Assembly: GCF_027853245.1 (NCBI RefSeq)
Contig: NZ_JAPTZM010000003.1
DNA: 64,000 nt
Source of the DNA: Atlantibacter subterraneus
GTDB taxonomy: Bacteria; Pseudomonadota; Gammaproteobacteria; Enterobacterales; Enterobacteriaceae
Strand: one strand, 5' to 3'
The position numbers and the translations under genes were made by a program. This document shows positions 52,546 through 60,515 of the stretch, in pieces. The notes below the pieces were generated by a model, which was not told the origin of the DNA, did not search any database, and saw nothing but the letters and a program-made list of their open reading frames with translations. Every line of letters starts with the position of its first letter. Position 1 is the first letter of the stretch.

Positions 52546-52752
52546 GCTGATTGCGCAGCAGGGCCACTGGTACCTGCCGGTATCACCGGCATTAACGTTG
52601 AAGGCGACCATGGCAGTCACGTCCACCTGGTGGTTCGCGATGCCGAAGGCCGGATGGTCTGGCGGCCGTGGAACTTTGAACCGGATGCCGGTGAAGATCT
52701 TAACCGCTATAACTGCAGGTCAGACATCCTCACTGACATTATCACCCGCTGA
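52480..52752 (+). pseudogene. chimeric ORF: yfjP 5' end fused in frame to ykfF (DUF905) 3' end
   Basis: 90 codons. Residues 1-22 (MNSSEGLKSF through LPQWVS) match the start of YfjP; residues from about 36 (INVEGDHGSHVHLVVRDAEG, then WRPWNFEPDAGEDLNRY) match the C-terminal part of the DUF905 protein YkfF. The joining stretch, in another frame, reads RLIAQQGHWYL, like the WYL region of a YfjR protein, so several genes (yfjP to ykfF) seem to have been deleted. It retains a Shine-Dalgarno and stays open, so a hybrid protein could be made. Confidence 0.75.
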
Positions 52753-52854
52753 CCCCGAATCATTTACCAGCAATATTTAAGCTTCCCGAACACACTTTAT
52801 TACCCCATACGCCAGCCATCGCCGCTGGCGTTTTTTATTAATGGAGACATACCT

Positions 52855-53313
52855 ATGTCAACAGCGACACAAAACAAACTCGCATCTGCTAACGAGTCCG
52901 AATTTGAACTGACCGTAACGCAGGTACCTGACGAACAGCGTATCTGCTTTTGGCCGCAGCACTTTGGCACCATCCCGCAGTGGATAACCCTGGAACCCCG
53001 TATTTTCGCCTGGATGGACCGCTTCTGTGAGGGCTACAGCGGTGGTGTCTGGTCCTTTTACACACTCAGCAATGGCGGGGCGTTTATGGCTCCCGATGCT
53101 GACAATGACGATAAATGGCCTCTGTTCAACAGCATGAACGGCAATGATGCCCAAATGAGCGCGGAAGCCGCAGGTATTGCTGTCTGCCTGATTGAATACA
53201 GCCATCACGCCTGTCGCATCGAATGCGATGCCATGACGGAGCACTATTACCGCCTGCGGGATTACGCCCTGCAGCACCCTGAGTCCAGCGCCATTCTGCG
53301 GATTATTGATTAA
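52855..53313 (+). CDS. yfjX: antirestriction protein of the KlcA/ArdB family (YfjX-like)
   Basis: 152 residues, the YfjX/YafX length. Family blocks: RICFWPQHFGTIPQWITLEPRI, GGVWSFYTLSNGGAFMAP and YYRLRDYALQHPESSAI. ArdB/KlcA proteins protect incoming DNA from type I restriction without DNA mimicry. It would help the island establish itself after transfer. Located just before the radC-like gene, as in CP4 elements. Confidence 0.92.
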   Translation: MSTATQNKLASANESEFELTVTQVPDEQRICFWPQHFGTIPQWITLEPRIFAWMDRFCEGYSGGVWSFYTLSNGGAFMAPDADNDDKWPLFNSMNGNDAQMSAEAAGIAVCLIEYSHHACRIECDAMTEHYYRLRDYALQHPESSAILRIID

Positions 53314-53324
53314 GGATGCCCATG

Positions 53325-53804
53325 ATGGAACAGTCAATTTCCCTACTGGCTCCGGTACTCCCACTGACCGCACAACGCACGGTAAAACGCGCCTTAACGC
53401 TGCTTGACCGACACCTGCGCGAAACCGGCATGGCATTCACCTCCACTCAGGCTGCCCGTGACTGGCTGAAACTGAAAATGGCGGGACTGGAGCGCGAAGA
53501 GTTTATGGTGCTGTATTTGAACCAGCAGAACCAGTTGATCGCCCACGAAACACTGTTTACAGGTTCTATTAGTAGTACCGAGGTACATCCCCGTGAGGTG
53601 GTCAAACGCGCCCTGTATTTCAATGCAGCTGCAGTGATACTGGCGCATAACCATCCCTCCGGCGACATCACACCCAGCCAGGCAGATAAGGCCATCACGC
53701 AGCGTCTGGTGCAGGCGCTTCAGCTCGTTGATATCCGTGTGCCTGACCACCTTATCGTCGGTGGCACGCAGATACTGTCGTTCGCTGAACATGGTCTGCT
53801 TTGA
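53325..53804 (+). CDS. yfjY: RadC/JAB-domain protein (YfjY-like)
   Basis: 159 residues from ATG 53325 (MEQSISLLAP); ATG codons at 53316 and 53322 are also in frame, but 53325 has the best spacing from AAGGA. MPN/JAMM-type metal motif AHNHPSGDITPSQAD preceded by ELFTGSISSTEVHPREVVKRAL-like RadC sequence. The prophage RadC paralogues have no proven enzymatic function; the family was once linked to DNA repair. Confidence 0.92.
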   Translation: MEQSISLLAPVLPLTAQRTVKRALTLLDRHLRETGMAFTSTQAARDWLKLKMAGLEREEFMVLYLNQQNQLIAHETLFTGSISSTEVHPREVVKRALYFNAAAVILAHNHPSGDITPSQADKAITQRLVQALQLVDIRVPDHLIVGGTQILSFAEHGLL

Positions 53805-53812
53805 GGTATGAC

Positions 53813-54034
53813 ATGAAAATTATCAGTAAACGCCGGGCGATGACGATATACCGTCAGCATCCGGCCTCCCGCATTTTTCGCTACTGCACCGGCAGATACC
53901 AGTGGCACGGCAGTGTCTGCCATTACACCGGCAGGGAAGTTCCTGACATTCCCGGCGTGCTGGCGGTATACGCCGAACGCCGCCAGGACCGCAACGGACC
54001 GTACGCCTGCCTGATGAGTATCACCATGAACTGA
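53813..54034 (+). CDS. yeeT: YeeT-like DUF987 protein
   Basis: 73 residues from ATG 53813, equal to YeeT. Conserved MKIISKRRAMTIYRQHPASR and GRYQWHGSVCHYTGREV. Always found between radC-like and cbeA genes on CP4-type elements; function unknown. Eight bases after yfjY. Confidence 0.9.
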   Translation: MKIISKRRAMTIYRQHPASRIFRYCTGRYQWHGSVCHYTGREVPDIPGVLAVYAERRQDRNGPYACLMSITMN

Positions 54035-54051
54035 CAATAAAGAGGTTATCA

Positions 54052-54369
54052 ATGAGCAAAATCACATGGGGTCTGCAGCGTGATATCACGCCACGCCTGG
54101 GAGCTCGTCTGGTGCAGGAGGGGAACCGGCTGCACTATCTGGCTGACCGGGCAAATATCACCGATAAGTTTAGTGATGCAGAATGCCTGAAGTTGGATGT
54201 CGCATTTCCGCATTTTATCCGTCAGATGGAATCGATGCTGACCACTGGTGAAATGAATCCTCGCCATGCCTACTGTGTCACCCTGTACCACAACGGTTTT
54301 ACCTGCGAAGCCGATACCCTTGGTAGTTGCGGCTACGTATATATCGCCATTTATCCCACTCAACGCTAA
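54052..54369 (+). CDS. cbeA: CbeA/YfjZ-type antitoxin
   Basis: 105 residues, the standard length (ITWGLQRDITPRLGARLVQEG; SMLTTGEMNPRHAYCVTLYHNG). CbeA-family proteins counteract CbtA not by binding it but by promoting MreB and FtsZ bundling (type IV antitoxin). Directly upstream of the toxin gene, 20 bases apart. Confidence 0.93.
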   Translation: MSKITWGLQRDITPRLGARLVQEGNRLHYLADRANITDKFSDAECLKLDVAFPHFIRQMESMLTTGEMNPRHAYCVTLYHNGFTCEADTLGSCGYVYIAIYPTQR

Positions 54370-54389
54370 CGAATTTCACGAGAGCAAAC

Positions 54390-54758
54390 ATGAAAACTCT
54401 ACCTGCTACAATTTCGCGGGCGGCGAAGCCCTGTCTGTCGCCCGTTGCAGTCTGGCAAATGCTTCTTACACGGCTACTGGAAAAACACTATGGTCTGAAC
54501 CTGAACGATACGCCGTTCTATGATCAAACCGTTATACAGGAACATATCGATGCCGGTATCACTCTGCCTAATGCCGTTAACTTTCTGGTAGAAAAGTATG
54601 AGTTAGTTCGTATCGATCGCAATGGATTCACCTTACAGGAACGAATGCCATTTTTGACTGTGACAGATATCCTTCATGCCAGGAGAGCATGCGGATTAAT
54701 GAACAGTTGTTCGTATCGGGAAGTAAGTAATATTGTTCTTAGCCGATCACGGCAGTGA
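54390..54758 (+). CDS. cbtA: CbtA/YkfI-type cytoskeleton toxin
   Basis: 122 residues from ATG 54390. Core blocks WQMLLTRLLEKHYGLNLNDT and HIDAGITLPNAVNFLVEKYE are typical. CbtA toxins bind MreB and FtsZ and block cell-shape maintenance and division. The C-terminus (SYREVSNIVLSRSRQ) departs from the usual NYRTVNNIT ending and may be altered. The last gene before the right island junction; as a TA pair it may stabilise the island. Confidence 0.92.
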   Translation: MKTLPATISRAAKPCLSPVAVWQMLLTRLLEKHYGLNLNDTPFYDQTVIQEHIDAGITLPNAVNFLVEKYELVRIDRNGFTLQERMPFLTVTDILHARRACGLMNSCSYREVSNIVLSRSRQ

Positions 54759-54818
54759 GGAGAGCTCCAAGAGTCGAGAAGATTTACACGGTCTGTAACG
54801 AAATTGGTGATATTGGCG

Positions 54819-54841
54819 ACTCGATGAAAGGCTCATCGAGT
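54819..54841. repeat. inverted repeat near the right junction
   Basis: A perfect 9-bp inverted repeat (ACTCGATGA / TCATCGAGT) with a 5-base loop, 61 bases after cbtA. It may terminate the cbeA-cbtA transcript (no T tract) or bind recombination proteins. Confidence 0.5.
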
Positions 54842-54858
54842 CCCATGAAAAACAAGGC

Positions 54859-54877
54859 GGGGGCACAAAAGGGGGCA
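54859..54877 (+). repeat. GGGGGCA arm-type repeats at the right end
   Basis: GGGGGCA at 54859-54865 and 54871-54877, in the same orientation and with the same 12-bp period as the pair at 8719. Likely integrase arm sites 60-75 bp inside attR. Confidence 0.6.
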
Positions 54878-54934
54878 TTTATAAATATGAAACAAGAAAT
54901 TATGTATGTTTATCAATGGTTACATTGGGTATGT

Positions 54935-54955
54935 TTCGTTCCTATTATCGCACCA
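54935..54955 (+). other. attR: degenerate copy of the thrW 3' end, right junction of the island
   Basis: TTCG-T-TCCTATTATCG-CACCA aligns with the last 23 bases of thrW with two single-base deletions and one substitution, including an 11-base exact block and CACCA. Beyond it the sequence returns to GC-rich backbone genes. The decay suggests an old insertion or a different exact crossover. Confidence 0.6.
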
Positions 54956-55059
54956 GTATCCATGCAGCTTCACGCGATATTTACCCGGTCAGCAAATCTA
55001 CCTTGTGACAAATTTGTGCCATTTCCCTCCAGAAATGAGTCAATAACCTGAGTCTCGCC

Positions 55060-56229
55060 TTACGCCGCCGCATCCACTTGCGCTTCGCTAACCTGATGTT
55101 CAAGCGAGGCGCGCACGTCGTGCAGGGCTTTTTCCTGCTGAGCGAAATAGGCTTCCATATTGTTCAGCGAAGAGACCAGCAGCCAGGATTCCTCTTTTTC
55201 CAGTTCCGCCAGCTCGTTAACCAGGGTGTCGATTTGCTCGCGCACCTGCGCGATTCGTTTGCGAATGCGTTCCAGATCGTTAAGCCTGTCGCTCGCCATC
55301 AGCGGCTCGAAGCCATGTTGCAGGCGGGCGACCAGCGAGCGAATGGCTTTCACGTCGCCGCGCTGCTTCGCCTGATTGAGCTGGACCATGATGGCGTTGG
55401 CTTCTTCTTTGCGATCGTCGGCCACCAGATCCGGGTGGCAGAGCTTGCTGGCCTGTCGCCACAGCCGTTTTAGCTCGTTGCGATCCTCTTCCGATAGCGC
55501 TTTGCCTTTACGCAGCCGAACCTCGACATCGTGATGCTGTTCGCGGTATTTCTCGAACTCTTCATTTGCCTGGTCCCGGGCCTGACGGGCAGGCTCCTCT
55601 TCGCGGGTTAGCCCCGTTTCCAGCTCCAGCGCTTCGGCAAGCAGGTTGGCGATCAGGTTACTTTGCTGCTGGAGTTGCTTACGCGCATCGGCAGCCTGAA
55701 CGGATTCCGCTGGTAGATCGCGCCAGCGTTGCGTCAGGGTTGCCAGTACCTCCACCGCCTGAGCCGTATACTGTTGGCAGCGGCGATAATCCTCTTCGCG
55801 ACGGCGCGCTTCCGCCTGCTGGCGGCGCAGGTTCAGCTCTGCCAGCGTTTTACGCAGGGAGAGGATCTGCTGCATTAGCGGCCCGAGGCGCGAGAAATAG
55901 AGATCGTTAAATTCATCCAACTGCTGGACCCGCGCGTTGCGGCGATCGATCAGCTCGCGCAGGCGCTCCTCCAGCGCTTTCAGCTCCAGCTTACTGGCCG
56001 CCATCTGCGGATCGCGCCACTGCGTAACCGCGCGCTGGCTTTGCAACCAGGCGGTAATCGCCGCCATCGCGCGGGTGTAGTTTTTGCCTTCCAGCGCGGT
56101 GACGATCCCCTGAAGCTCATCGTCAAACGCTTCGCTTTTCAGCCGTGCCAGCTGGCTCTGGATGATGTCATCATCTTCCAGCTCGATGGCATATTTAATG
56201 ATTTCCAGCCGCTTGATCGGTGTGCTCAT
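55060..56229 (-). CDS. J-domain coiled-coil protein
   Basis: 389 residues. Long coiled-coil segments (about residues 65-130 and 140-200, and again near 310-370) surround a C-terminal J-like domain with the HPD tripeptide (LWRQASKLCHPDLVADDRKEEA). J domains stimulate Hsp70 ATPase; here the HPD helix is flanked by coils, not at the N-terminus as in DnaJ. First backbone gene beyond attR, so probably the ancestral neighbour of thrW. Client unknown. Confidence 0.75.
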   Translation of the reverse strand: MSTPIKRLEIIKYAIELEDDDIIQSQLARLKSEAFDDELQGIVTALEGKNYTRAMAAITAWLQSQRAVTQWRDPQMAASKLELKALEERLRELIDRRNARVQQLDEFNDLYFSRLGPLMQQILSLRKTLAELNLRRQQAEARRREEDYRRCQQYTAQAVEVLATLTQRWRDLPAESVQAADARKQLQQQSNLIANLLAEALELETGLTREEEPARQARDQANEEFEKYREQHHDVEVRLRKGKALSEEDRNELKRLWRQASKLCHPDLVADDRKEEANAIMVQLNQAKQRGDVKAIRSLVARLQHGFEPLMASDRLNDLERIRKRIAQVREQIDTLVNELAELEKEESWLLVSSLNNMEAYFAQQEKALHDVRASLEHQVSEAQVDAAA

Positions 56230-56377
56230 GATGCGTTTCGCTTTGGCGCTTAATTAGTTGAGTTAAGGTTAGTTGTGGTTCAGTTCAGCGCAAATAATAC
56301 ACACGGATTATGATCGGCGCGATGGGGGATTTCTTTAGTATTACCTGCCGTGAGGCCGGTAATACTTTTAACGCGCG

Positions 56378-56539
56378 TTAAATATCATGACGCGTCAGCC
56401 CGACATCCTTCAACTGCTCATCACTCATCCTCTGCAAAATCCGGCGCGTCCGGTGAATGCGATACCCGCTTTTTAGCGCTTCCCACAGCCAGATAAACAC
56501 GACAAACGGACGTTTTGCACGATTTTCATTGAATTCCAT
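56378..56539 (-). CDS. DUF1127 (YjiS-like) small protein
   Basis: 53 residues from ATG 56539, with GAGGAAAA upstream: MEFNENRAKRPFVVFIWLWE, then RIHRTRRILQRMSDEQLKDVGLTRHDI. The C-terminal half is the arginine-rich DUF1127 motif ending in LxDxGLTRxDI. Some members affect phosphate, carbon or RNA metabolism through small-protein interactions; the role here is unknown. Confidence 0.88.
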   Translation of the reverse strand: MEFNENRAKRPFVVFIWLWEALKSGYRIHRTRRILQRMSDEQLKDVGLTRHDI

Positions 56540-56714
56540 GATGTTTTCCTCACTGGTCAGAGGCTTTATCATCAGGCAATTTCCCTGTGGCAATACATAG
56601 CCAAAAACAACTTTTATTTAACATACAGATTGGTTAAAACAGTATCTGAATGCCGTTTTCAGCGGCAAACTGTACCGGTTTATTTATCTGTATGATGCAA
56701 CCCAAGGATACAGC

Positions 56715-58151
56715 ATGACTCGTTACCAACATCTGGCTAATCTGCTGGCAGAGCGTATTGAACAAGGCCTGTATCGCAGCGGTGAGCGTTTACCTTCGGT
56801 GCGCACCCTGAGTCAGGAGCACGGCGTAAGCATCAGCACCATACAGCAGGCCTACCGATTGCTGGAAAACCTTCAGCTGATCACCCCGCTGCCACGCTCC
56901 GGTTACTTTGTCTCGCCACGCAAAGCGCAGCCGCCGGTGCCCGCCATGACGCGCCCGGTCCAGCGCCCGGTGGAAGTCTCCCAGTGGGACGAGGTGATGA
57001 CGCTGCTTGATACGCGTGGCGATAAAAATGTGGTCCCTTTTGGCAGCGGCTCGCCGGATCTGGATCAGCCTGGGCTTAAGCCCCTGTGGCGAGAAATCAG
57101 CCGGGTGGCCCAGCATCAGCCGGAAGCGGTGATGAGCTATGACATGCTGACCGGGCGGCAGGAGCTGCGCGAACAAATCGCTCGTCTGATGCTGGATGGC
57201 GGAGCGGTGGTTTCGCCAGATGAAATTGTGGTAACCAGCGGATGTCACGGCGCGCTGGCTATCGCGCTGCTGTCGGTGTGCAAGGCCGGCGATATCGTGG
57301 CCGTCGAATCGCCGTCTTATCATGGCACCATGCAGATGCTGCGCGGGTTCGATATCAAAGCTATTGAGATCCCCACCGATTCGCAAACTGGCATCAGCAT
57401 CGAGGCGCTGGAAATGGCGCTGGAGCAGTGGCCGATCAAGGGCGTGATCCTGGTGCCAAACTGCAATAATCCGCTGGGTTTTATCATGCCCGATAGCCGT
57501 AAGCGGCAGATCCTGTCGCTGGCGCAACGTCACGATATCGTGATTTTTGAAGATGATATTTACGGCGAGCTGGCGGCGGCTTACCCGCGTCCTTCAACCA
57601 TCAAATCGTATGACGTGGACGGGCGCGTATTGCTGTGCAGTTCAATCACCAAAAGCGTCGCGCCGGGCATGCGGGTAGGCTGGATTGCGCCGGGCCGTTA
57701 CTACGACAGGGTGGTGCATATGAAATACGCCGCCAGCAGTTTTGGCGTACCGGCAACCCAGATGGCGGTCGCCAGCTTTATCCGCGACGGGCACTATCAC
57801 CGGCACGTGCGGCGTATGCGTCAGATTTATCAGCAAAATATGGAAACGTATACCTGCCTGGTGCGGCAATACTTCCCCTGCGGGATCTGCATGACGCGCC
57901 CGCAGGGCGGCTTTTTGCTGTGGCTTGAGCTGCCAGAGGATGTGGATATGGTGTCGGTCAGCAAACAGCTTCGGCTCCAGAACATTCAGATTGCGCCCGG
58001 CTCGCTGTTTTCGGCGTCGGGGAAATATCGCAACTGCCTGCGCATTAACTGCGCGCTGCCGCCGAACGAGCGCAACCGCAATGCGCTGAAGCAGATTGGC
58101 GAGGCGGTTCAGGGCGCTATGGAGCATTTTGCAATCGTTCGGGGGACATAA
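56715..58151 (+). CDS. MocR-type GntR/aminotransferase-like regulator (YdcR-like)
   Basis: 478 residues: GntR winged HTH (GERLPSVRTLSQEHGVSISTIQQAYRLL) and a full aminotransferase domain (VVTSGCHGALAIAL; NCNNPLGFIM; DDIYGELAAAYPRP; PLP lysine in SSITKSVAPGMRVGWI). Its nearest E. coli analogue by layout is YdcR. The flanking genes do not reveal a target. Backbone gene. Confidence 0.88.
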   Translation: MTRYQHLANLLAERIEQGLYRSGERLPSVRTLSQEHGVSISTIQQAYRLLENLQLITPLPRSGYFVSPRKAQPPVPAMTRPVQRPVEVSQWDEVMTLLDTRGDKNVVPFGSGSPDLDQPGLKPLWREISRVAQHQPEAVMSYDMLTGRQELREQIARLMLDGGAVVSPDEIVVTSGCHGALAIALLSVCKAGDIVAVESPSYHGTMQMLRGFDIKAIEIPTDSQTGISIEALEMALEQWPIKGVILVPNCNNPLGFIMPDSRKRQILSLAQRHDIVIFEDDIYGELAAAYPRPSTIKSYDVDGRVLLCSSITKSVAPGMRVGWIAPGRYYDRVVHMKYAASSFGVPATQMAVASFIRDGHYHRHVRRMRQIYQQNMETYTCLVRQYFPCGICMTRPQGGFLLWLELPEDVDMVSVSKQLRLQNIQIAPGSLFSASGKYRNCLRINCALPPNERNRNALKQIGEAVQGAMEHFAIVRGT

Positions 58152-58262
58152 TTCGCCACGCCACAGGCGAGGTCCTGGCGGTATTGCCCCTCTCAGATAC
58201 CCATACCGCGCGTGAAGCCGACAAGCTGCTACACTCACCCGAGGCCATCTCCCGGAGGACGC

Positions 58263-59237
58263 ATGAAATTAGGCTTTGCTTGTAAATATCTGGACGCTGA
58301 CTTCAAACAACCGTTTCCCTGCAAATCCACCACCCGCACCCGGTTTTTAAGCCTGAGCCATGACGAGAGAGCCACGCTGCTTCATGCGTTAGCCACCACC
58401 AATCTCACCAATCTGTATCTGATTTTCCAGCAGCTGGCCCAGCAGCCGCCCGCGCTGCGAATGATGCGTATCGGCAGCGATTTGCTGCCGCTGTACACCG
58501 TGCCCGAGGCTACGGCGCTGTATAACGAATTTTTGCCAACGCTGGCTCCGCTGTTCACGAAATGCGGGGCGTTCGCCAGGGCTAATGCTATCCGGCTGTC
58601 GTTTCATCCAGGGCAGTATTCGGTGCTGGCGTCAGACAATCTGCTGGTGGTGGAAAGGGCGCTGGAGGACGTTGAGTATCACGCGCTGTGCGCCACGCTG
58701 ATGGGCTATGGCCAGGCGTTTCAGGATTTCAAAATCAATATTCATATGAACGGCAAAGCGGGTTTTGCAGGTTTTAAACGCGCGTTTGGCAAGCTTAGCC
58801 CACAGGCGCGGCGCATGCTGACGGTGGAAAACGATGAAATCTCCTGCTCGCTGGATGATGTGCTGCAGGCGAAAGCCTTGTGCCCGGTTGTGGTGGATAT
58901 CCACCATCACTGGGTGAAAGAGAACGAATTTCTTCAGCCGGACGACCCGCGTATCGCGCAGGTCATTGAGTCCTGGCGCGGCGTGACGCCGGTGATGCAT
59001 TACTCCATCTCTCAGGAGGGGATAATCCCGGAGCAGGGGTTCCCGGATCAAAACGCCCTGGGCGTGGCGAAAAGCAAGCTCAGGGCGCACTCGGATTTTT
59101 ACTTTAACCCCACGCTGAACGACTGGGCGCTGTCATTTGACGGTTTCGACATCATGTGCGAAGTGAAAATGAAAAACCTCGCCCGCGACCGGCTGTACCA
59201 CTACGCGCTGTCGCGGTCATCAATTACTTCACTTTAA
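58263..59237 (+). CDS. uvdE: UV-damage endonuclease (UvsE/UvdE family)
   Basis: 324 residues from ATG 58263, with GGAGGA upstream. TIM-barrel nuclease: opening MKLGFACKYL, then RLSFHPGQYSVLAS, KINIHMNGKAG, LTVENDEISCSLDDVL and PVVVDIHHHWVKENEF, which carry the metal-binding His, Glu and Asp residues. It incises 5' to UV photoproducts as an alternative repair route. Not part of the E. coli K-12 gene set. The 3' end overlaps the convergent nepI by 14 bases. Confidence 0.92.
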   Translation: MKLGFACKYLDADFKQPFPCKSTTRTRFLSLSHDERATLLHALATTNLTNLYLIFQQLAQQPPALRMMRIGSDLLPLYTVPEATALYNEFLPTLAPLFTKCGAFARANAIRLSFHPGQYSVLASDNLLVVERALEDVEYHALCATLMGYGQAFQDFKINIHMNGKAGFAGFKRAFGKLSPQARRMLTVENDEISCSLDDVLQAKALCPVVVDIHHHWVKENEFLQPDDPRIAQVIESWRGVTPVMHYSISQEGIIPEQGFPDQNALGVAKSKLRAHSDFYFNPTLNDWALSFDGFDIMCEVKMKNLARDRLYHYALSRSSITSL

Positions 59238-60405
59238 CCTTGCTCGCCACCAGCAGCGCGGTTAACAGCATCAGGGTGCCGGAGAGCGCCAGCGGGGAAA
59301 GCAGCCCGAGATTATCCAGCGCATAGCCGCCTACCGCTGCGCCGCAGGTATTGGCCAACTGGATCACCGCCACCTGGATAGATCCGGCTTTTTCTGCCTG
59401 ATCGGCCAGCGAGCGGGTGATCCAGGTTGACCAGCCCACCGGCACCAGCGCAAACGACAGCCCCCAGATAATGGCAATCGCAGCGGCGACCATCTGATTC
59501 TCGCCCCACATCATCAATACCGCAGCGCTTAACGCCAGGATCAGCGGCGCGCAGGCCAGCGCCAGCTTCACGGAACGCTTCAGAATGTGGGAGGAGAACG
59601 AGGTGCCGACAAAGCTGGCGATACCGAAGCTCAGCAGTACCAGCGTCAGGCCGTCAACGTCGAACCCCGCCAGGTTCATATAGATGGGGCGGATATAGGT
59701 AAAGAAGGAGAACTGCCCGGCGAAGGCCATAAAAATCGCCAGCATGCCCGCCAGCACGCCCGGACGCTTCAGCAGGCCAAACATATTCTGGTGATGCTCA
59801 GTCTGCCCCGGCATTGCTGGCAACGCCTTCCAGACCCAGATAATGCAGGCAAATCCCATCAGCGCCGCCGCGTTAAACACGTGCCGCCAGCCGATAATTC
59901 CGCCGAGGAAACTGCCCAGCGGCGCGGCGATCACCAGCGCGATCGACACCGCGCCAAAAATCACCGACAGCGCTTTGGGGATGCTGCGGGCAGGCACCAG
60001 CCGCATAGTCAGCGAGGCCGACATCGCCCAGAAGCCGCCGAGCGCCAGCCCCAGGCAGGCGCGGCCCACCAGCATCAGCGTGAAATTATCAGCAAACGAG
60101 ACCAGCAGGCAGGAGAGCGTCAGCAGCACGGAAAAAGCGATGACTACCCGGCGGCGATCGGTTTTCCCGATGATCTGGGTGATAAACAGGCTGGCGAACA
60201 TCGCGACAAACGCGGTGACCGTGACGGATTGCCCGGCCACGCCTTCCGAGACCCCGAGATCCTGCGCCATCGGCGTCAACAGACTCACCGGCAGAAATTC
60301 AACGGTAATCAGACAGGCCACGCAAAACGCGACGGCAAATACCGCCGACCAGTTGGGACGAGCTATCTCAGTAGTAAAAGGCGGTGCCGGTTGCGCATCG
60401 ATCAT
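59224..60405 (-). CDS. nepI: purine ribonucleoside efflux transporter NepI
   Basis: 393 residues with about twelve membrane segments and near-continuous similarity to E. coli NepI (RPNWSAVFAVAFCVACLI; VEFLPVSLLTPMAQDLGVSE; FGAVSIALVIAAPLGSFLGG). DHA1-family proton antiporter exporting inosine, guanosine and related nucleosides. Convergent with uvdE, overlapping by 14 bases. Confidence 0.95.
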   Translation of the reverse strand: MIDAQPAPPFTTEIARPNWSAVFAVAFCVACLITVEFLPVSLLTPMAQDLGVSEGVAGQSVTVTAFVAMFASLFITQIIGKTDRRRVVIAFSVLLTLSCLLVSFADNFTLMLVGRACLGLALGGFWAMSASLTMRLVPARSIPKALSVIFGAVSIALVIAAPLGSFLGGIIGWRHVFNAAALMGFACIIWVWKALPAMPGQTEHHQNMFGLLKRPGVLAGMLAIFMAFAGQFSFFTYIRPIYMNLAGFDVDGLTLVLLSFGIASFVGTSFSSHILKRSVKLALACAPLILALSAAVLMMWGENQMVAAAIAIIWGLSFALVPVGWSTWITRSLADQAEKAGSIQVAVIQLANTCGAAVGGYALDNLGLLSPLALSGTLMLLTALLVASKVKVK

Positions 60406-60515
60406 TATTGTTACCTGGCTTGGTTTTCAGCGAGAAAGTTGCGCAGTGTAACAAACTAAATCGTGATCTAATTAACATTTTGGCAACTTAACGCCAGCCT
60501 GTACTTTCAGACGCA

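Noticed and set aside
52154..52567. Minus-strand open frame over the SDR relic and yfjP leader
   Set aside because: It crosses a terminator hairpin and two unrelated remnants, and no family pattern is present.
54755..55051. 98-codon plus-strand open frame across the right junction
   Set aside because: It spans the GGGGGCA repeats and attR, has no similarity and mixes island with backbone sequence.
59587..60459. Long plus-strand open frame antisense to nepI
   Set aside because: Gln/Arg/His-rich composition typical of the reverse reading of a GC-rich membrane protein gene; nepI on the other strand is unambiguous.
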